Origin: JAVVHH01 sp032249615
GTDB lineage: Bacteria; Pseudomonadota; Alphaproteobacteria; Acetobacterales; Acetobacteraceae
Length of the DNA: 26,341 nucleotides
Direction: 5' to 3'
Assembly (NCBI GenBank): GCA_032249615.1
Contig: JAVVHH010000043.1
Location: 1 to 26,341, forward strand
Position 1 is the first letter of the stretch. Every line of letters begins with the position of its first letter. The translations under genes were made by a program, and so were the position numbers. Below the pieces are notes generated by a model that saw only the letters and a program-made list of their open reading frames with translations, had not been told where the DNA came from and did not search any database. Below are positions 1-7,358 of the stretch, piece after piece.

Positions 1-105
1 ACTTTTTTTTTTTTGGGGGTGGGGCGCCTGGGGGGGGGGGGTGGGGGGCTCCCAATTTGTTGGGCGTTTCGGGCCTTGGGGGGGGGTGGGGGGCAGATTG
101 GCAGG
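1..105. other. Low-complexity T/G homopolymer tract at the window edge
   Basis: The window begins with about twelve T, then long G runs broken by a few other bases up to about position 95. Base composition is unlike everything downstream. Strings of G this long at the extreme end of a sequence are typical of read or assembly error (poly-G calls at the end of a contig). An open frame runs through it and joins the DUF1345 gene, but its glycine-rich translation is not believable as protein. A real G-rich element is possible but less likely. Confidence 0.7.
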
Positions 106-153
106 GATAGCTGCCGCGCATATGACCCGCGTGCTCCGATCGGGCGAGGGATC

Positions 154-789
154 ATGATCAAAGCGCTGCGCCACTTGCGATATCGACCTTCCTTGCTGGT
201 GGGCCTTGCGGTCGCCATCGTGGTCAGCGCGGTCGCGTCGATTACGCTACAGGCCATGACGGCCGTGTTGGTTGGCTGGGACCTCGGGGTCGTCGCATAT
301 GTCGTGACGTTTCTGGTTCTGATCCGGCATTCAACCTCCGATAGCCTCCAGCGTGTGTCCGCCTTGCTCGACGAGGGGCGCTGGGGCGTGCTGGCCGCAA
401 CGATCGCCGCGGCGCTCGCCTCGCTGGGCGCCATCGTCGCCGAACTCGCCCAAGTGCACGGCAAACCTCACGCCGGTTGGATCGAGGCACTGGCGGGGGC
501 GACGGTGGTGCTGTCGTGGTTCTTCATCCACATGATCTTCACGACCCACTACGCCCATGAGTTCTGGCGTCGCGGGACCGGGCTGAGCTTCCCTGGTAAC
601 GACACCCCGACGTATTCGGAATTCCTCTACTTCTCGTTTTGCATCGCGGTGGCGAGCCAGGTCAGCGATGTCACCACCCAATCCGCCTCCATGCGCCAGC
701 TCGTGCTCGCGCACTCGATGGTGGCCTACCTGTTCAACACGGCCGTCATCGCGCTCGGCGTGAACATCGCCGCATCACTGGCGGGCTGA
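154..789 (+). CDS. DUF1345 family integral membrane protein
   Basis: The 211-residue protein is very hydrophobic, with about five membrane segments (around residues 13-36, 38-60, 76-98, 110-130 and 185-208). It carries DUF1345-type motifs: an arginine-rich start followed by a helix, a GWDLG motif near residue 42, HYAHEF after the fourth helix, SFPG, and an FLYFSF...QVSDV stretch before the final helix. The family is a conserved bacterial membrane protein of unknown function. ATG 154 is chosen because the conserved region starts there and GAGGG lies just upstream; the open frame continues upstream only into the artefactual G-rich tract. No partner gene is evident, and the next gene is 114 bases away. 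Confidence 0.85.
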   Translation: MIKALRHLRYRPSLLVGLAVAIVVSAVASITLQAMTAVLVGWDLGVVAYVVTFLVLIRHSTSDSLQRVSALLDEGRWGVLAATIAAALASLGAIVAELAQVHGKPHAGWIEALAGATVVLSWFFIHMIFTTHYAHEFWRRGTGLSFPGNDTPTYSEFLYFSFCIAVASQVSDVTTQSASMRQLVLAHSMVAYLFNTAVIALGVNIAASLAG

Positions 790-903
790 CCTGACCGCCG
801 GTCTCCCTAGGCCGGCAGTGGGACCGCCCGCGTCACGCAAGGAGAGTTTATCGGGAACAAGCCCGACGGCGCCCAAATACCGGGCGTCGTTGGAGGATTT
901 CTG

Positions 904-1209
904 ATGGTGAAGACAATCAAGGCAATCGCGCTCTCCAGCGCGATGCTCCTCGGCAGTGCCGGGGTCGGTGCCTACGCCCAAAGCTCAGGCCAGCCGAACG
1001 CTTCCAACCAACCAGCCTCCGGCGCGACGCCGACGGCACCGACGATGGGCGGCGGCCGGTCCGTTGGCGCCGCACCGGGGACCGCGGTCGGGGGCAGTAC
1101 CAGCAGCCAATCGCTTGGTGCGGCGCCGGGTACGTCCGTCGGCGGCAGCGGGATCAGCAGCGGATCGCTCGGGGCGGCACCCGGCACATCAATCGGCGGA
1201 CACCGATAG
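904..1209 (+). CDS. Small secreted repeat protein, hypothetical
   Basis: The 101-residue protein has a clear signal peptide (KTIK followed by a hydrophobic stretch, probable cleavage after AYA at residue 25 or 26). The mature part is rich in Ser, Gly, Ala, Pro and Thr. Its C-terminal half holds three near-identical units of the form S-L/V-GAAPGT-A/S-V/I-GG, starting near residues 53, 70 and 88, and it contains no cysteine. A good ribosome site, GGAGG at 892-896, sits seven bases before the ATG. No known domain is recognisable; it is likely an exported, disordered periplasmic or surface protein of unknown role. It converges on the LLM oxidoreductase gene, whose stop is 42 bases away. Confidence 0.75.
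   Translation: MVKTIKAIALSSAMLLGSAGVGAYAQSSGQPNASNQPASGATPTAPTMGGGRSVGAAPGTAVGGSTSSQSLGAAPGTSVGGSGISSGSLGAAPGTSIGGHR
1060..1200 (+). repeat. Three tandem GAAPGT-coding repeats
   Basis: Three imperfect repeats, spaced about 51 and 54 bases, encode S-x-GAAPGT-x-x-GG within the small secreted protein. The nucleotide sequence is also similar between units, in particular the GCCGGG/GCACCGGG core, consistent with duplication inside the gene. Confidence 0.7.
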
Positions 1210-1251
1210 CAGCGACGTGGCTCGGCATTCGCGTCCCTTGGAGGAGGGGCG

Positions 1252-2367
1252 TTACTCCGCCGCGTTGCGCTCCCGGCCGATCGCCGCGTTGACGCTGGGC
1301 ATCACCTGCTCGGCCATCAGCACCTTGCTGCGGCGAGCGATGTCGCGGTCGGCCCAGTCGTGGCCGGCGTAGAGCAGGGTGCCGAAATCGCCGACTTCGT
1401 CGCGGAAGGCGAGCAGCTTGTCGGCGACCTCGTCCGGCGTGCCGTGGATGATCAGGCGGTCGCAGATGGCGTCGAGCGAGACGCTGTCGTCCGACTGGCT
1501 GCGGTCTTCCTTGAACAGCTCGGCCCGGCCGGCGCGCTTCATCTTGGTCAGCAGCTGCTTGTAGTAGAAGCGGTAGGGGCTGTCCGGGTCGGTCGCGTAG
1601 CGGCGCGCCGTCTCGCGGTCGTCGGCGACGCAGATGCTTTTGGCGACGCGCCAGTTGGCCGGGTCCGCCGGCCGGTTCGCGCGGGCGCAGCCCTCGACGT
1701 ATTTGGGCCAGTGGCTGCGGACCCATTGCGGCATCAGGAAGTTCGCGCTGATCGGCTCCCAGCCGCGTGCTGCCGCCTCCGTCACGCCCTTGGAGAACGG
1801 CGCGACGACGGTGACGACGATGGGCGGATGCGGCGCTTGTAGCGGCTTGGGGATCAGGCCCTGGCCGATGTCGGCGATCAGCGTCTTTTCCGTCGTGATC
1901 GACCAGTATTTGCCGACGATGTTGTAGGGCGGCTCGGACGCCCAGATCTGCAGCACCTGGTCGATCGCTTCCACGAACATGGCCGCGCGATCCGCACCCA
2001 GGGTGCCGAATGCCTCGGCGTCCGACGGCAGGCCGCCCGGGCTGATGCCGAAGTTGAGGCGTCCGTCCAGCAGGTGGTCGAGCATGGCGATCTCGCCCGC
2101 GACCCGGGCCGGGTGCGTGTTGGGCAGGTTGACGGTGCCGGTGCCGAGCCGGATGCGCTTGGTGTGCCCGACGAGGCTCGCCAGAAACAGCACGCAGGAG
2201 GTGATGTTCTCCGCCTTGTCCGTCGTGTGCTCGCCGACATAGGCTTCGCTGAAGCCGAGCTTGTCGGCCAGCACGAAGGTCTCGCGATCCTCGCGCAGAG
2301 ACTGACGCCAGTCCTTGTCGAGCGGGTGGATCGGCATGGTGAAGAAACCGAGCTGCATGGTCTCCAT
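1252..2367 (-). CDS. LLM-class flavin-dependent oxidoreductase (luciferase-like monooxygenase)
   Basis: The 371-residue protein matches the bacterial-luciferase-like (LLM) TIM-barrel family. It has an MQLGFFTMPIHP first strand, GEHTTDKAENITS near residues 46-57, RLGTGTVNLPNTHPARVAGEIAMLDHLLDGR near residues 73-103, and FGISPGG after that. Members use reduced FMN supplied by a partner reductase, or F420, to oxygenate organic substrates, often cleaving C-N or C-S bonds or opening rings. The start is set at the ATG giving METMQLGFF; the ATG at 2358 is nearly as good, and a TTG 10 codons upstream is less likely. It lies 86 bases downstream of the leftward reductase gene and is probably co-transcribed, although a candidate operator half-site in that gap could mark its own promoter. 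The substrate is unknown. Confidence 0.88.
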   Translation of the reverse strand: METMQLGFFTMPIHPLDKDWRQSLREDRETFVLADKLGFSEAYVGEHTTDKAENITSCVLFLASLVGHTKRIRLGTGTVNLPNTHPARVAGEIAMLDHLLDGRLNFGISPGGLPSDAEAFGTLGADRAAMFVEAIDQVLQIWASEPPYNIVGKYWSITTEKTLIADIGQGLIPKPLQAPHPPIVVTVVAPFSKGVTEAAARGWEPISANFLMPQWVRSHWPKYVEGCARANRPADPANWRVAKSICVADDRETARRYATDPDSPYRFYYKQLLTKMKRAGRAELFKEDRSQSDDSVSLDAICDRLIIHGTPDEVADKLLAFRDEVGDFGTLLYAGHDWADRDIARRSKVLMAEQVMPSVNAAIGRERNAAE

Positions 2368-2415
2368 CGGGGCTATGATGGTGGCAGCATAAGCCAAGCC
2401 GGCTCGCTGCCGTCA

Positions 2416-2433
2416 TTATCGATTGTGCACCCG
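2416..2433 (-). promoter_or_regulatory. Weak candidate operator half-site before the LLM gene
   Basis: TTATCGATTGTGCACCCG begins with the same TTATCGAT that forms one arm of the palindrome before the CocE gene (read on the opposite strand). Only one arm is conserved. It sits about 50 bases upstream of the LLM start. Low confidence on its own; it matters only as part of the group of similar sites. Confidence 0.25.
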
Positions 2434-2453
2434 GCCATCAGCCCGGCTGATGG

Positions 2454-3329
2454 TCACCCGGCCTTTGCCGCCCAGAAAGCCGGCAACCAGGTGCAGTCCC
2501 GACCGCCCCAGCCGGCTTGGCTCGCCTGGTCGAAGCTGGCGAGGGCGGCCGAGGCGGCGGGCAGGGGCACACCGCGCCCGGCGGCTTCGGCCACCATGGT
2601 CGCCAGATCCTTGCGGATCGAGTCGATGTCGAAGGTGACGGCGTCGGGGTCCGACCCGGCCAAGGTCGCCGCGATCGCCTTGCCGCGGTTCCTCAACACG
2701 GTCGGCGCGCCGGAGGTGTCGGCGAAGAACTCGACCAACCAGGCCGGGTCGAGGCCGAGATGGCGGACCAGCGCGTTGGCCTCGCCGAACGATTGCCAGA
2801 ACACCAGCAAAGGTAGGTTGATCGCGAGCTTCAGCGCGGCTGCCGCACCGTGGCCGCCCACGTGCTCGACCCGGCGGCAGAGCAGATCGAGCACCGGCCC
2901 CGCCCGGGCCACGTCGGCGGCCTCGCCGCCCGCCATGCCGAGCAGCGTTCCGGCCCGCGCCGGCCCCGTCGTGCCGCCCACCGGACATTCGAGGGCAGCG
3001 CCGCCCCGCGCCGCCACCGCTTCGGCGAGCGCGATCTGCGTGTGCGGCCGGAGGGTGCTCATCTCCACGACCAGCTTGCCGGTCAGGTCGGCCGCGAGCA
3101 GTCCGTCGGTCTCGTGGAAGACGGCATGGACGGCGTCGTCGTCGAACAGGCTGGTCAGGATCAGGTCCGCACCTTCCGCCAGGGCGCGCGGCGTGTCCGC
3201 GACGGCGAGGCCGGTCGCCTCGGCGCGGGCCCGGGTGCGGTTCCACACGGTCGGCGGCTGCCCTTGCTCGGCCAGGCGCGCGGCCATGGCGGCGCCCATC
3301 TTTCCCATTCCAGCAAATCCGATGCGCAT
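2454..3329 (-). CDS. NAD(P)-dependent beta-hydroxyacid dehydrogenase, 3-hydroxyisobutyrate dehydrogenase family (copy 1)
   Basis: The 291-residue protein has the family layout: an N-terminal Rossmann fold with GFAGMGKMG (residues 4-12), a VWNRT motif after the second strand (28-32), VEMST (88-92), a substrate loop ECPVGGTTGPA (114-124), and the catalytic lysine region ALKLAIN with K167 and N171. The Asn-Arg-Thr after strand two usually goes with NADPH preference, as in GLYR1/succinic-semialdehyde-reductase-like members. E replaces the more common D in the DxPVSGG loop. A ribosome site GGGGAA precedes the ATG. It is divergent from a second member of the same family, 72 bases away. It probably reduces or oxidises a short-chain hydroxyacid or semialdehyde made by neighbouring enzymes; the exact substrate is not readable. 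Confidence 0.9.
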   Translation of the reverse strand: MRIGFAGMGKMGAAMAARLAEQGQPPTVWNRTRARAEATGLAVADTPRALAEGADLILTSLFDDDAVHAVFHETDGLLAADLTGKLVVEMSTLRPHTQIALAEAVAARGGAALECPVGGTTGPARAGTLLGMAGGEAADVARAGPVLDLLCRRVEHVGGHGAAAALKLAINLPLLVFWQSFGEANALVRHLGLDPAWLVEFFADTSGAPTVLRNRGKAIAATLAGSDPDAVTFDIDSIRKDLATMVAEAAGRGVPLPAASAALASFDQASQAGWGGRDCTWLPAFWAAKAG

Positions 3330-3355
3330 GGACGTTCCCCGTGGTTGCAGCTTAT

Positions 3356-3373
3356 TTATCGGTCGATCGACAC
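3356..3373. promoter_or_regulatory. Candidate TetR-type operator between divergent dehydrogenases
   Basis: TTATCGGTCGATCGACAC matches the site before the CocE gene at 15 of 18 positions (differences only at position 6 and the last two). It sits in the 72-base divergent region, 26 bases from one ATG and 28 from the other, so one bound repressor could control both genes. Assignment to the local TetR protein is inference. Confidence 0.5.
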
Positions 3374-3401
3374 ATTCGGCCACATCATAGGGAGCAAACG
3401 C

Positions 3402-4280
3402 ATGGAAAAAGAAGCCGGCGTCATCGGCCTGGGCATCATGGGCGGCGCCATGTCCGCCAATCTCGTGCAGAGCGGCTGGCGCGTGCACGGGTATGACCCG
3501 AGCCCGGCGGCGCGTGAGGCCGCGGCGGCTTCCGGCGTGACCGTTCACGAGGATGTGGCCGGGGTCGTGGCGGTGGCGCCCGTGCTCATGACCAGCTTGC
3601 CGTCTCCCGCCGCGCTGCACGCGACGGCCAGCGCGATCGCGGCCGCGAAGACGGCGCCACGTGTCGTCGTGGAGGTCAGCACGATGGCGCTCGAAGACAA
3701 GCTGGGCTTCGGCGAGGTGCTCGCGGCGGCAGGCCACACGGCGCTCGACTGCCCGATCAGCGGCACCGGCGCGCAGGCCAAGGTCCGCGACCTGGTGATC
3801 TACGCCAGCGGGGACAGCGCCACGATCGCCCGCATCGCGCCGTTCTTCGAGGGCTTCGCCCGGGCGACGCACGACGTGGGCGCCTATGGCAACGGCAGCC
3901 GGATGAAATACGTCGCCAACCTGCTGGTCGCGATCCACAACGTCGCTTCCGCCGAGGCGATGGTGCTGGGGGAGAAGGCGGGGCTCGACCCGAAGCAGAT
4001 CGTGGAATTGATCGGGGCGGGGGCCGGCACCTCCCGTGTGTTCGAGCTGCGGGCGCCCATGATGGCGAGCGGCGAATACGAGCCGGCGACGATGAAGGTG
4101 TCGATCTGGCAGAAGGACATGGCCATCATCGGCCAGTTCGCCACGGCGCTGGGCGTGCCGACCCCGCTGCTCAGCGCTTGCATCCCGGTCTACGCCAGCG
4201 CGATGTCGCTCGGCCATGCCGCGCACGACACGGCGGCGGTGTGCGACGTGCTGCAGCGGATGGCCGGGTTGCCCCGGTAA
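3402..4280 (+). CDS. NAD(P)-dependent beta-hydroxyacid dehydrogenase, 3-hydroxyisobutyrate dehydrogenase family (copy 2)
   Basis: The 292-residue protein has GLGIMGGAM (residues 9-17) for dinucleotide binding, YDPS (31-34) with an acidic residue D32 after strand two that suggests NAD rather than NADP, VEVST (90-94), the substrate loop DCPISGTGAQA (116-126), and the catalytic K169 with N173 in MKYVANLL. The ATG follows GGGAGC at 3390-3395 with good spacing. It diverges from copy 1 and is only moderately similar to it, so this is not a fresh duplication. The different cofactor signatures suggest the pair work in opposite directions or on different intermediates. It is probably part of the rightward unit that continues with the CocE hydrolase after a 101-base gap containing a candidate operator. 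Confidence 0.9.
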   Translation: MEKEAGVIGLGIMGGAMSANLVQSGWRVHGYDPSPAAREAAAASGVTVHEDVAGVVAVAPVLMTSLPSPAALHATASAIAAAKTAPRVVVEVSTMALEDKLGFGEVLAAAGHTALDCPISGTGAQAKVRDLVIYASGDSATIARIAPFFEGFARATHDVGAYGNGSRMKYVANLLVAIHNVASAEAMVLGEKAGLDPKQIVELIGAGAGTSRVFELRAPMMASGEYEPATMKVSIWQKDMAIIGQFATALGVPTPLLSACIPVYASAMSLGHAAHDTAAVCDVLQRMAGLPR

Positions 4281-4308
4281 CCCGTTTGCGTCGGTAACCC
4301 GCTTGCGT
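4275..4308 (+). repeat. Tandem 17-base repeat after dehydrogenase copy 2
   Basis: CGGTAACCCGTTTGCGT is followed directly by CGGTAACCCGCTTGCGT, one mismatch apart, and then by CGGTCGCG. The first unit contains the stop codon of the dehydrogenase. It is probably a small slippage duplication; no function is evident. Confidence 0.8.
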
Positions 4309-4325
4309 CGGTCGCGACTGCGGGC

Positions 4326-4343
4326 TTATCTGTCGATCGATAA
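4326..4343. promoter_or_regulatory. Candidate TetR-type operator before the CocE/transporter operon
   Basis: TTATCTGTCGATCGATAA is an 18-base inverted repeat: TTATC and GATAA arms around a TCGA core, with mismatches only at the two internal position pairs 6/13 and 7/12. It lies 38 bases before the hydrolase ATG. Its size and symmetry suit a TetR dimer. It is the most symmetrical of the four related sites in the window. Confidence 0.55.
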
Positions 4344-4381
4344 TCAAGACATGCGGCTCAGCCGCTGCCGGGAACGTCTGC

Positions 4382-6124
4382 ATGGGTGACGGCGACATAC
4401 GCGACGGAATGCGCATCGACTGGGATGTCGGGATCGTCATGGACGACGGTCTCGTGCTGCGCGCCGACGTGTTCCGCCCCCTGCAGGAGGGGCGCCATCC
4501 GGTACTGCTCACCTACGGACCCTACGCCAAGGGGCTCTCGTTCCAGCAGGGCTATCCGAGCGCCTGGGACCGCATGGTCTCGCAGCATCCGGACGTGGCC
4601 GAGGGGTCGAGCAACGCCTACCAGAACTGGGAAGTGGTCGACCCGGAGAAATGGGTCCCGCACGGCTATGTCTGCGTGCGGGTGGATAGTCGCGGCTGCG
4701 GGCGCTCGCCGGGCTACGTGGACCATTTCAGCCCGCGTGAGACGGAGGATTTCTACGACTGCATCGAGTGGGCGGGCGTGCAGGCGTGGAGCAACGGCCG
4801 GGTCGGGCTGAACGGGATCAGCTACTACGGGATCAACCAGTGGCAGGTCGCCAGTCGCCAGCCGCCGCATTTGGCCGCGATGTGCATTTGGGAGGGCGCG
4901 GCCGACTGGTATCGCGACATGACCCACCACGGCGGCATCGTCAGCACGTTCTGGGCTAATTGGTACGACATGCAGGTGAAGACCGTGCAGCACGGGCTGG
5001 GCGAGCGCGGCCCGCGCAGCGTCGTCACCGGAGAGCTGGTCTGCGGCCCCGACACGCTCGACGAGGCGACGCTCGAGGCGAACCGGTGCGATTTCGGGCG
5101 CGAGATCCTGGCCCATCCGCTCGACGACGAGTACCACCGAGCGCGCTCGCCCGACTGGTCGCGGGTGACGGTGCCGTTCCTGTCGGCGGCCAATTGGGGC
5201 GGCCAGGGGCTGCATCCGCGCGGCAATTTCGAGGGGTTCATGCGCGCGGCGTCGACCGAGAAGTGGCTCGAGGCGCACGGGATCGAGCACTGGACGCATT
5301 TCTACACGGATTACGGCCGCACGCTGCAGCGCCGCTTTTTCGACCATTTCCTCAAGCAAGATCCCGCGTCCGATTGGTCCGAGCAGCCGCGCGTCTTGCT
5401 CCAGGTCCGGCATCCCGATCGGTTCGAGGCGCGCGCGGAAGCCGATTGGCCGATCCCGCGCACGCAGTGGACGGAGTTCGAGCTCGACCTGCATGACGGC
5501 GCGCTCGGGCCGCACTCCGCGCCCGGCACGCTGGCATTCGATGCGATGGGCGACGGCGTGACGTTCATCGCGCCGCCCGCCGCCGCGCCGACGGAGATCA
5601 CCGGCCCATCCGCGGTGCGGCTGTTCATGTCGTCCAGCACGGCGGACGCGGATCTGTTCGTGATCCTGCGCGTGTTCACGCCCGACCTGCGCGAGATCAC
5701 CTTCCAGGGCGCGATCGATCCGCACACGCCGATCGGCCAGGGCTGGCTGCGCGCCTCGCACCGTGCGCTCGACCCGGCGCTCTCGCGGCCCTACCGCCCG
5801 TATCATACGCATACCGATCCGCAGCCGCTCACCCCCGGAGAGGTCGTCCAGCTCGACATCGAGATCTGGCCGACGAGCATCGTGGTGCCGCCGGGTCATC
5901 GGATCGCGCTGACGGTGCGCGGACGCGATTACGAGTCGGCGGCCGAGGGCGGGCGGCTTTCCAACTTCAAAAACGTGCTGCGCGGCTGCGGCCCGTTTCT
6001 GCACGACGACCCGGTCGACCGGCCGCCCGAACTGTTCGCCGGCCGCACCACGCTGCACGCCGGCCCCGGCCAGCAACCCGTCCTCATCCTGCCCATCATT
6101 CCCCCGTCCCCGGAGGCTTCATGA
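4382..6124 (+). CDS. CocE/NonD family alpha/beta hydrolase (X-Pro dipeptidyl-peptidase S15-like)
   Basis: The 580-residue protein has the family layout: an N-terminal VxMDDGLVLRADVFRP strand pair (about 19-33), an oxyanion tyrosine region LLTYGPYAKG (42-51), VRVDSRGCGRSPG (99-111), the nucleophile motif G-I-S-Y-Y-G with S147, and a C-terminal jelly-roll domain from about residue 350. The family includes cocaine esterase, acyl-amino-acid esterases, nonactin hydrolases and X-Pro peptidases, cleaving esters or amides. The usual triad Asp is not obvious: the GWYD-like position reads ANWGGQG (270-275). His303 or His306 in GIEHWTHFYT probably supplies the His. ATG 4382 is used; ATG 4409 (MRIDWDV) is an alternative. 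The stop overlaps the next ATG in ATGA, so it is coupled to the binding-protein gene and may act on the imported substrate. Confidence 0.88.
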   Translation: MGDGDIRDGMRIDWDVGIVMDDGLVLRADVFRPLQEGRHPVLLTYGPYAKGLSFQQGYPSAWDRMVSQHPDVAEGSSNAYQNWEVVDPEKWVPHGYVCVRVDSRGCGRSPGYVDHFSPRETEDFYDCIEWAGVQAWSNGRVGLNGISYYGINQWQVASRQPPHLAAMCIWEGAADWYRDMTHHGGIVSTFWANWYDMQVKTVQHGLGERGPRSVVTGELVCGPDTLDEATLEANRCDFGREILAHPLDDEYHRARSPDWSRVTVPFLSAANWGGQGLHPRGNFEGFMRAASTEKWLEAHGIEHWTHFYTDYGRTLQRRFFDHFLKQDPASDWSEQPRVLLQVRHPDRFEARAEADWPIPRTQWTEFELDLHDGALGPHSAPGTLAFDAMGDGVTFIAPPAAAPTEITGPSAVRLFMSSSTADADLFVILRVFTPDLREITFQGAIDPHTPIGQGWLRASHRALDPALSRPYRPYHTHTDPQPLTPGEVVQLDIEIWPTSIVVPPGHRIALTVRGRDYESAAEGGRLSNFKNVLRGCGPFLHDDPVDRPPELFAGRTTLHAGPGQQPVLILPIIPPSPEAS

Positions 6125-7353
6125 CCACCATCAACCGACGCACACTGATCGGCAGCGGTCTCGCCCTCGGGCTTGCCGGGCGGGCCCGGGCGCAGGAGAG
6201 CGGGCCGATCCGGCTCGGGTTCCTGACCGTCAAGACCGGCCCGCTCGCGGCCGGCGGCATCCAGATGGAGCAGGGGCTGCAGCTCTGGCTGAAGCAGAAC
6301 GGCAACAAGATGGCCGGACGCCCGATCGAGCTCTCGACCGCCGACACCGGCGGCGTTCCCGCCAACACGCGCACCAAGACGCAGGAGCTGGTCGAGCGCG
6401 ACAACGTGTCGGCCATCATCGGCCCGCTCGCTGCGTTCGAAGCGCTGGCGATCGATGATTACACCAAGGAGCGCGGCATTCCGGTATTCAGCGTCGCGGC
6501 CGCGGAAGACATCACGCAGCGCCATCCGGATCCGTGGTTCTGCCGCGTGACGTCGTCCTCGGCGCAGTGTGCGCAGCCGCTGGCGGACTACTCGCGCAAG
6601 GAGCTGAAATACAACCGCATGATCACCATCGGCGACGACATCGCCTATGGCCAGGAGCAGAACGCGGGCTTCCAGCGCGTGTTCGAGGACGAGGGCGGCC
6701 AGATCGTGCAGAAGCTGTGGCCCCCGCTCAACGCGCCGGACTACGGCACTTTCATCGCGCAGCTGAAGAACGCGGACGGGATATTCATGTCGTTCGCCGG
6801 GTCGAACGGGTTCCGTTTCTTCAAGCAATATAAGGAATATGGCGGCACGATGCCGATCGTGGGCGGCATGACCGCCGTCGACGAGGCGGTACTGCAGCAG
6901 ATGGGGCCGGACGCGATCGGCATGATCTCGACCAACTGGTATTCGGCGCAGCTCGACAACCCGTCCAACAAGGTCTTCGTGTCCGGCATGCTGGCCGAAT
7001 ACAAAGTCGAGCCCGGTTACTACGCGGCCGGAACGTATGTCGCCGCGCAGGTCATGAACGCGGCGCTCGGCATGATCGGCGGCAAGATCGAGGACAAGGC
7101 CGCCTTCATCAAGGCGGTTCGGGAAGGCGATTTCCCCGACACCGCCCGCGGCCGCGTCCGGTTCGACAAGTTCGGCAACGTCGTCGGCAACGTCTACATC
7201 CGCAAGGTCGAGAAGAAGGGCAACCGCCTGGTTAACACCGTGATCAAGACCTATCCGGACGTGAGCCAGTTCTGGACCTATGACCCGGCCGCGTTCCTGA
7301 AGGAGCCGGTCTACGCGCGCGATTACCCGCCGGCTCGCAACCTCGACAAATAG
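6121..7353 (+). CDS. Liv/HAAT-type ABC transporter substrate-binding protein (transporter 1)
   Basis: The 410-residue periplasmic protein begins with a twin-arginine-like signal (NRRTLIGSG, residues 5-13, cleavage near ARA-Q). The mature part starts IRLGFLTVKTGPLAAGG, typical of the type-I periplasmic binding fold (Peripla_BP_6, LivJ/LivK, AmiC, UrtA, aromatic-acid binders). GPLAAFEAL, FSVAAAEDITQRHP and the C-terminal VSQFWTYDP segment are recognisable. GGAGG inside the upstream gene is its ribosome site, and the start overlaps the upstream stop by four bases. It delivers a small amino-acid-like, amide or aromatic ligand to the permeases encoded next. Its C-terminal signature is shared with the binding protein of transporter 2, so the two systems are paralogous. 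Confidence 0.93.
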   Translation: MTTINRRTLIGSGLALGLAGRARAQESGPIRLGFLTVKTGPLAAGGIQMEQGLQLWLKQNGNKMAGRPIELSTADTGGVPANTRTKTQELVERDNVSAIIGPLAAFEALAIDDYTKERGIPVFSVAAAEDITQRHPDPWFCRVTSSSAQCAQPLADYSRKELKYNRMITIGDDIAYGQEQNAGFQRVFEDEGGQIVQKLWPPLNAPDYGTFIAQLKNADGIFMSFAGSNGFRFFKQYKEYGGTMPIVGGMTAVDEAVLQQMGPDAIGMISTNWYSAQLDNPSNKVFVSGMLAEYKVEPGYYAAGTYVAAQVMNAALGMIGGKIEDKAAFIKAVREGDFPDTARGRVRFDKFGNVVGNVYIRKVEKKGNRLVNTVIKTYPDVSQFWTYDPAAFLKEPVYARDYPPARNLDK

Positions 7354-7358
7354 CCTCC

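Noticed and set aside
15..100. G-quadruplex-like G runs
   Set aside because: The tract is at the very edge and looks like sequencing or assembly error, so no regulatory meaning was assigned.
848..865. TTATCGGGAACAAGCCCG as a fifth TetR-type operator before the secreted repeat protein
   Set aside because: Only the first seven bases agree with the candidate operator family, and the second arm is absent.
3330..4226. Upstream extension of dehydrogenase copy 1 into a 590-codon frame
   Set aside because: The extension lies antisense to dehydrogenase copy 2 and has no recognisable sequence; the Rossmann motif and ribosome site place the start at 3329.
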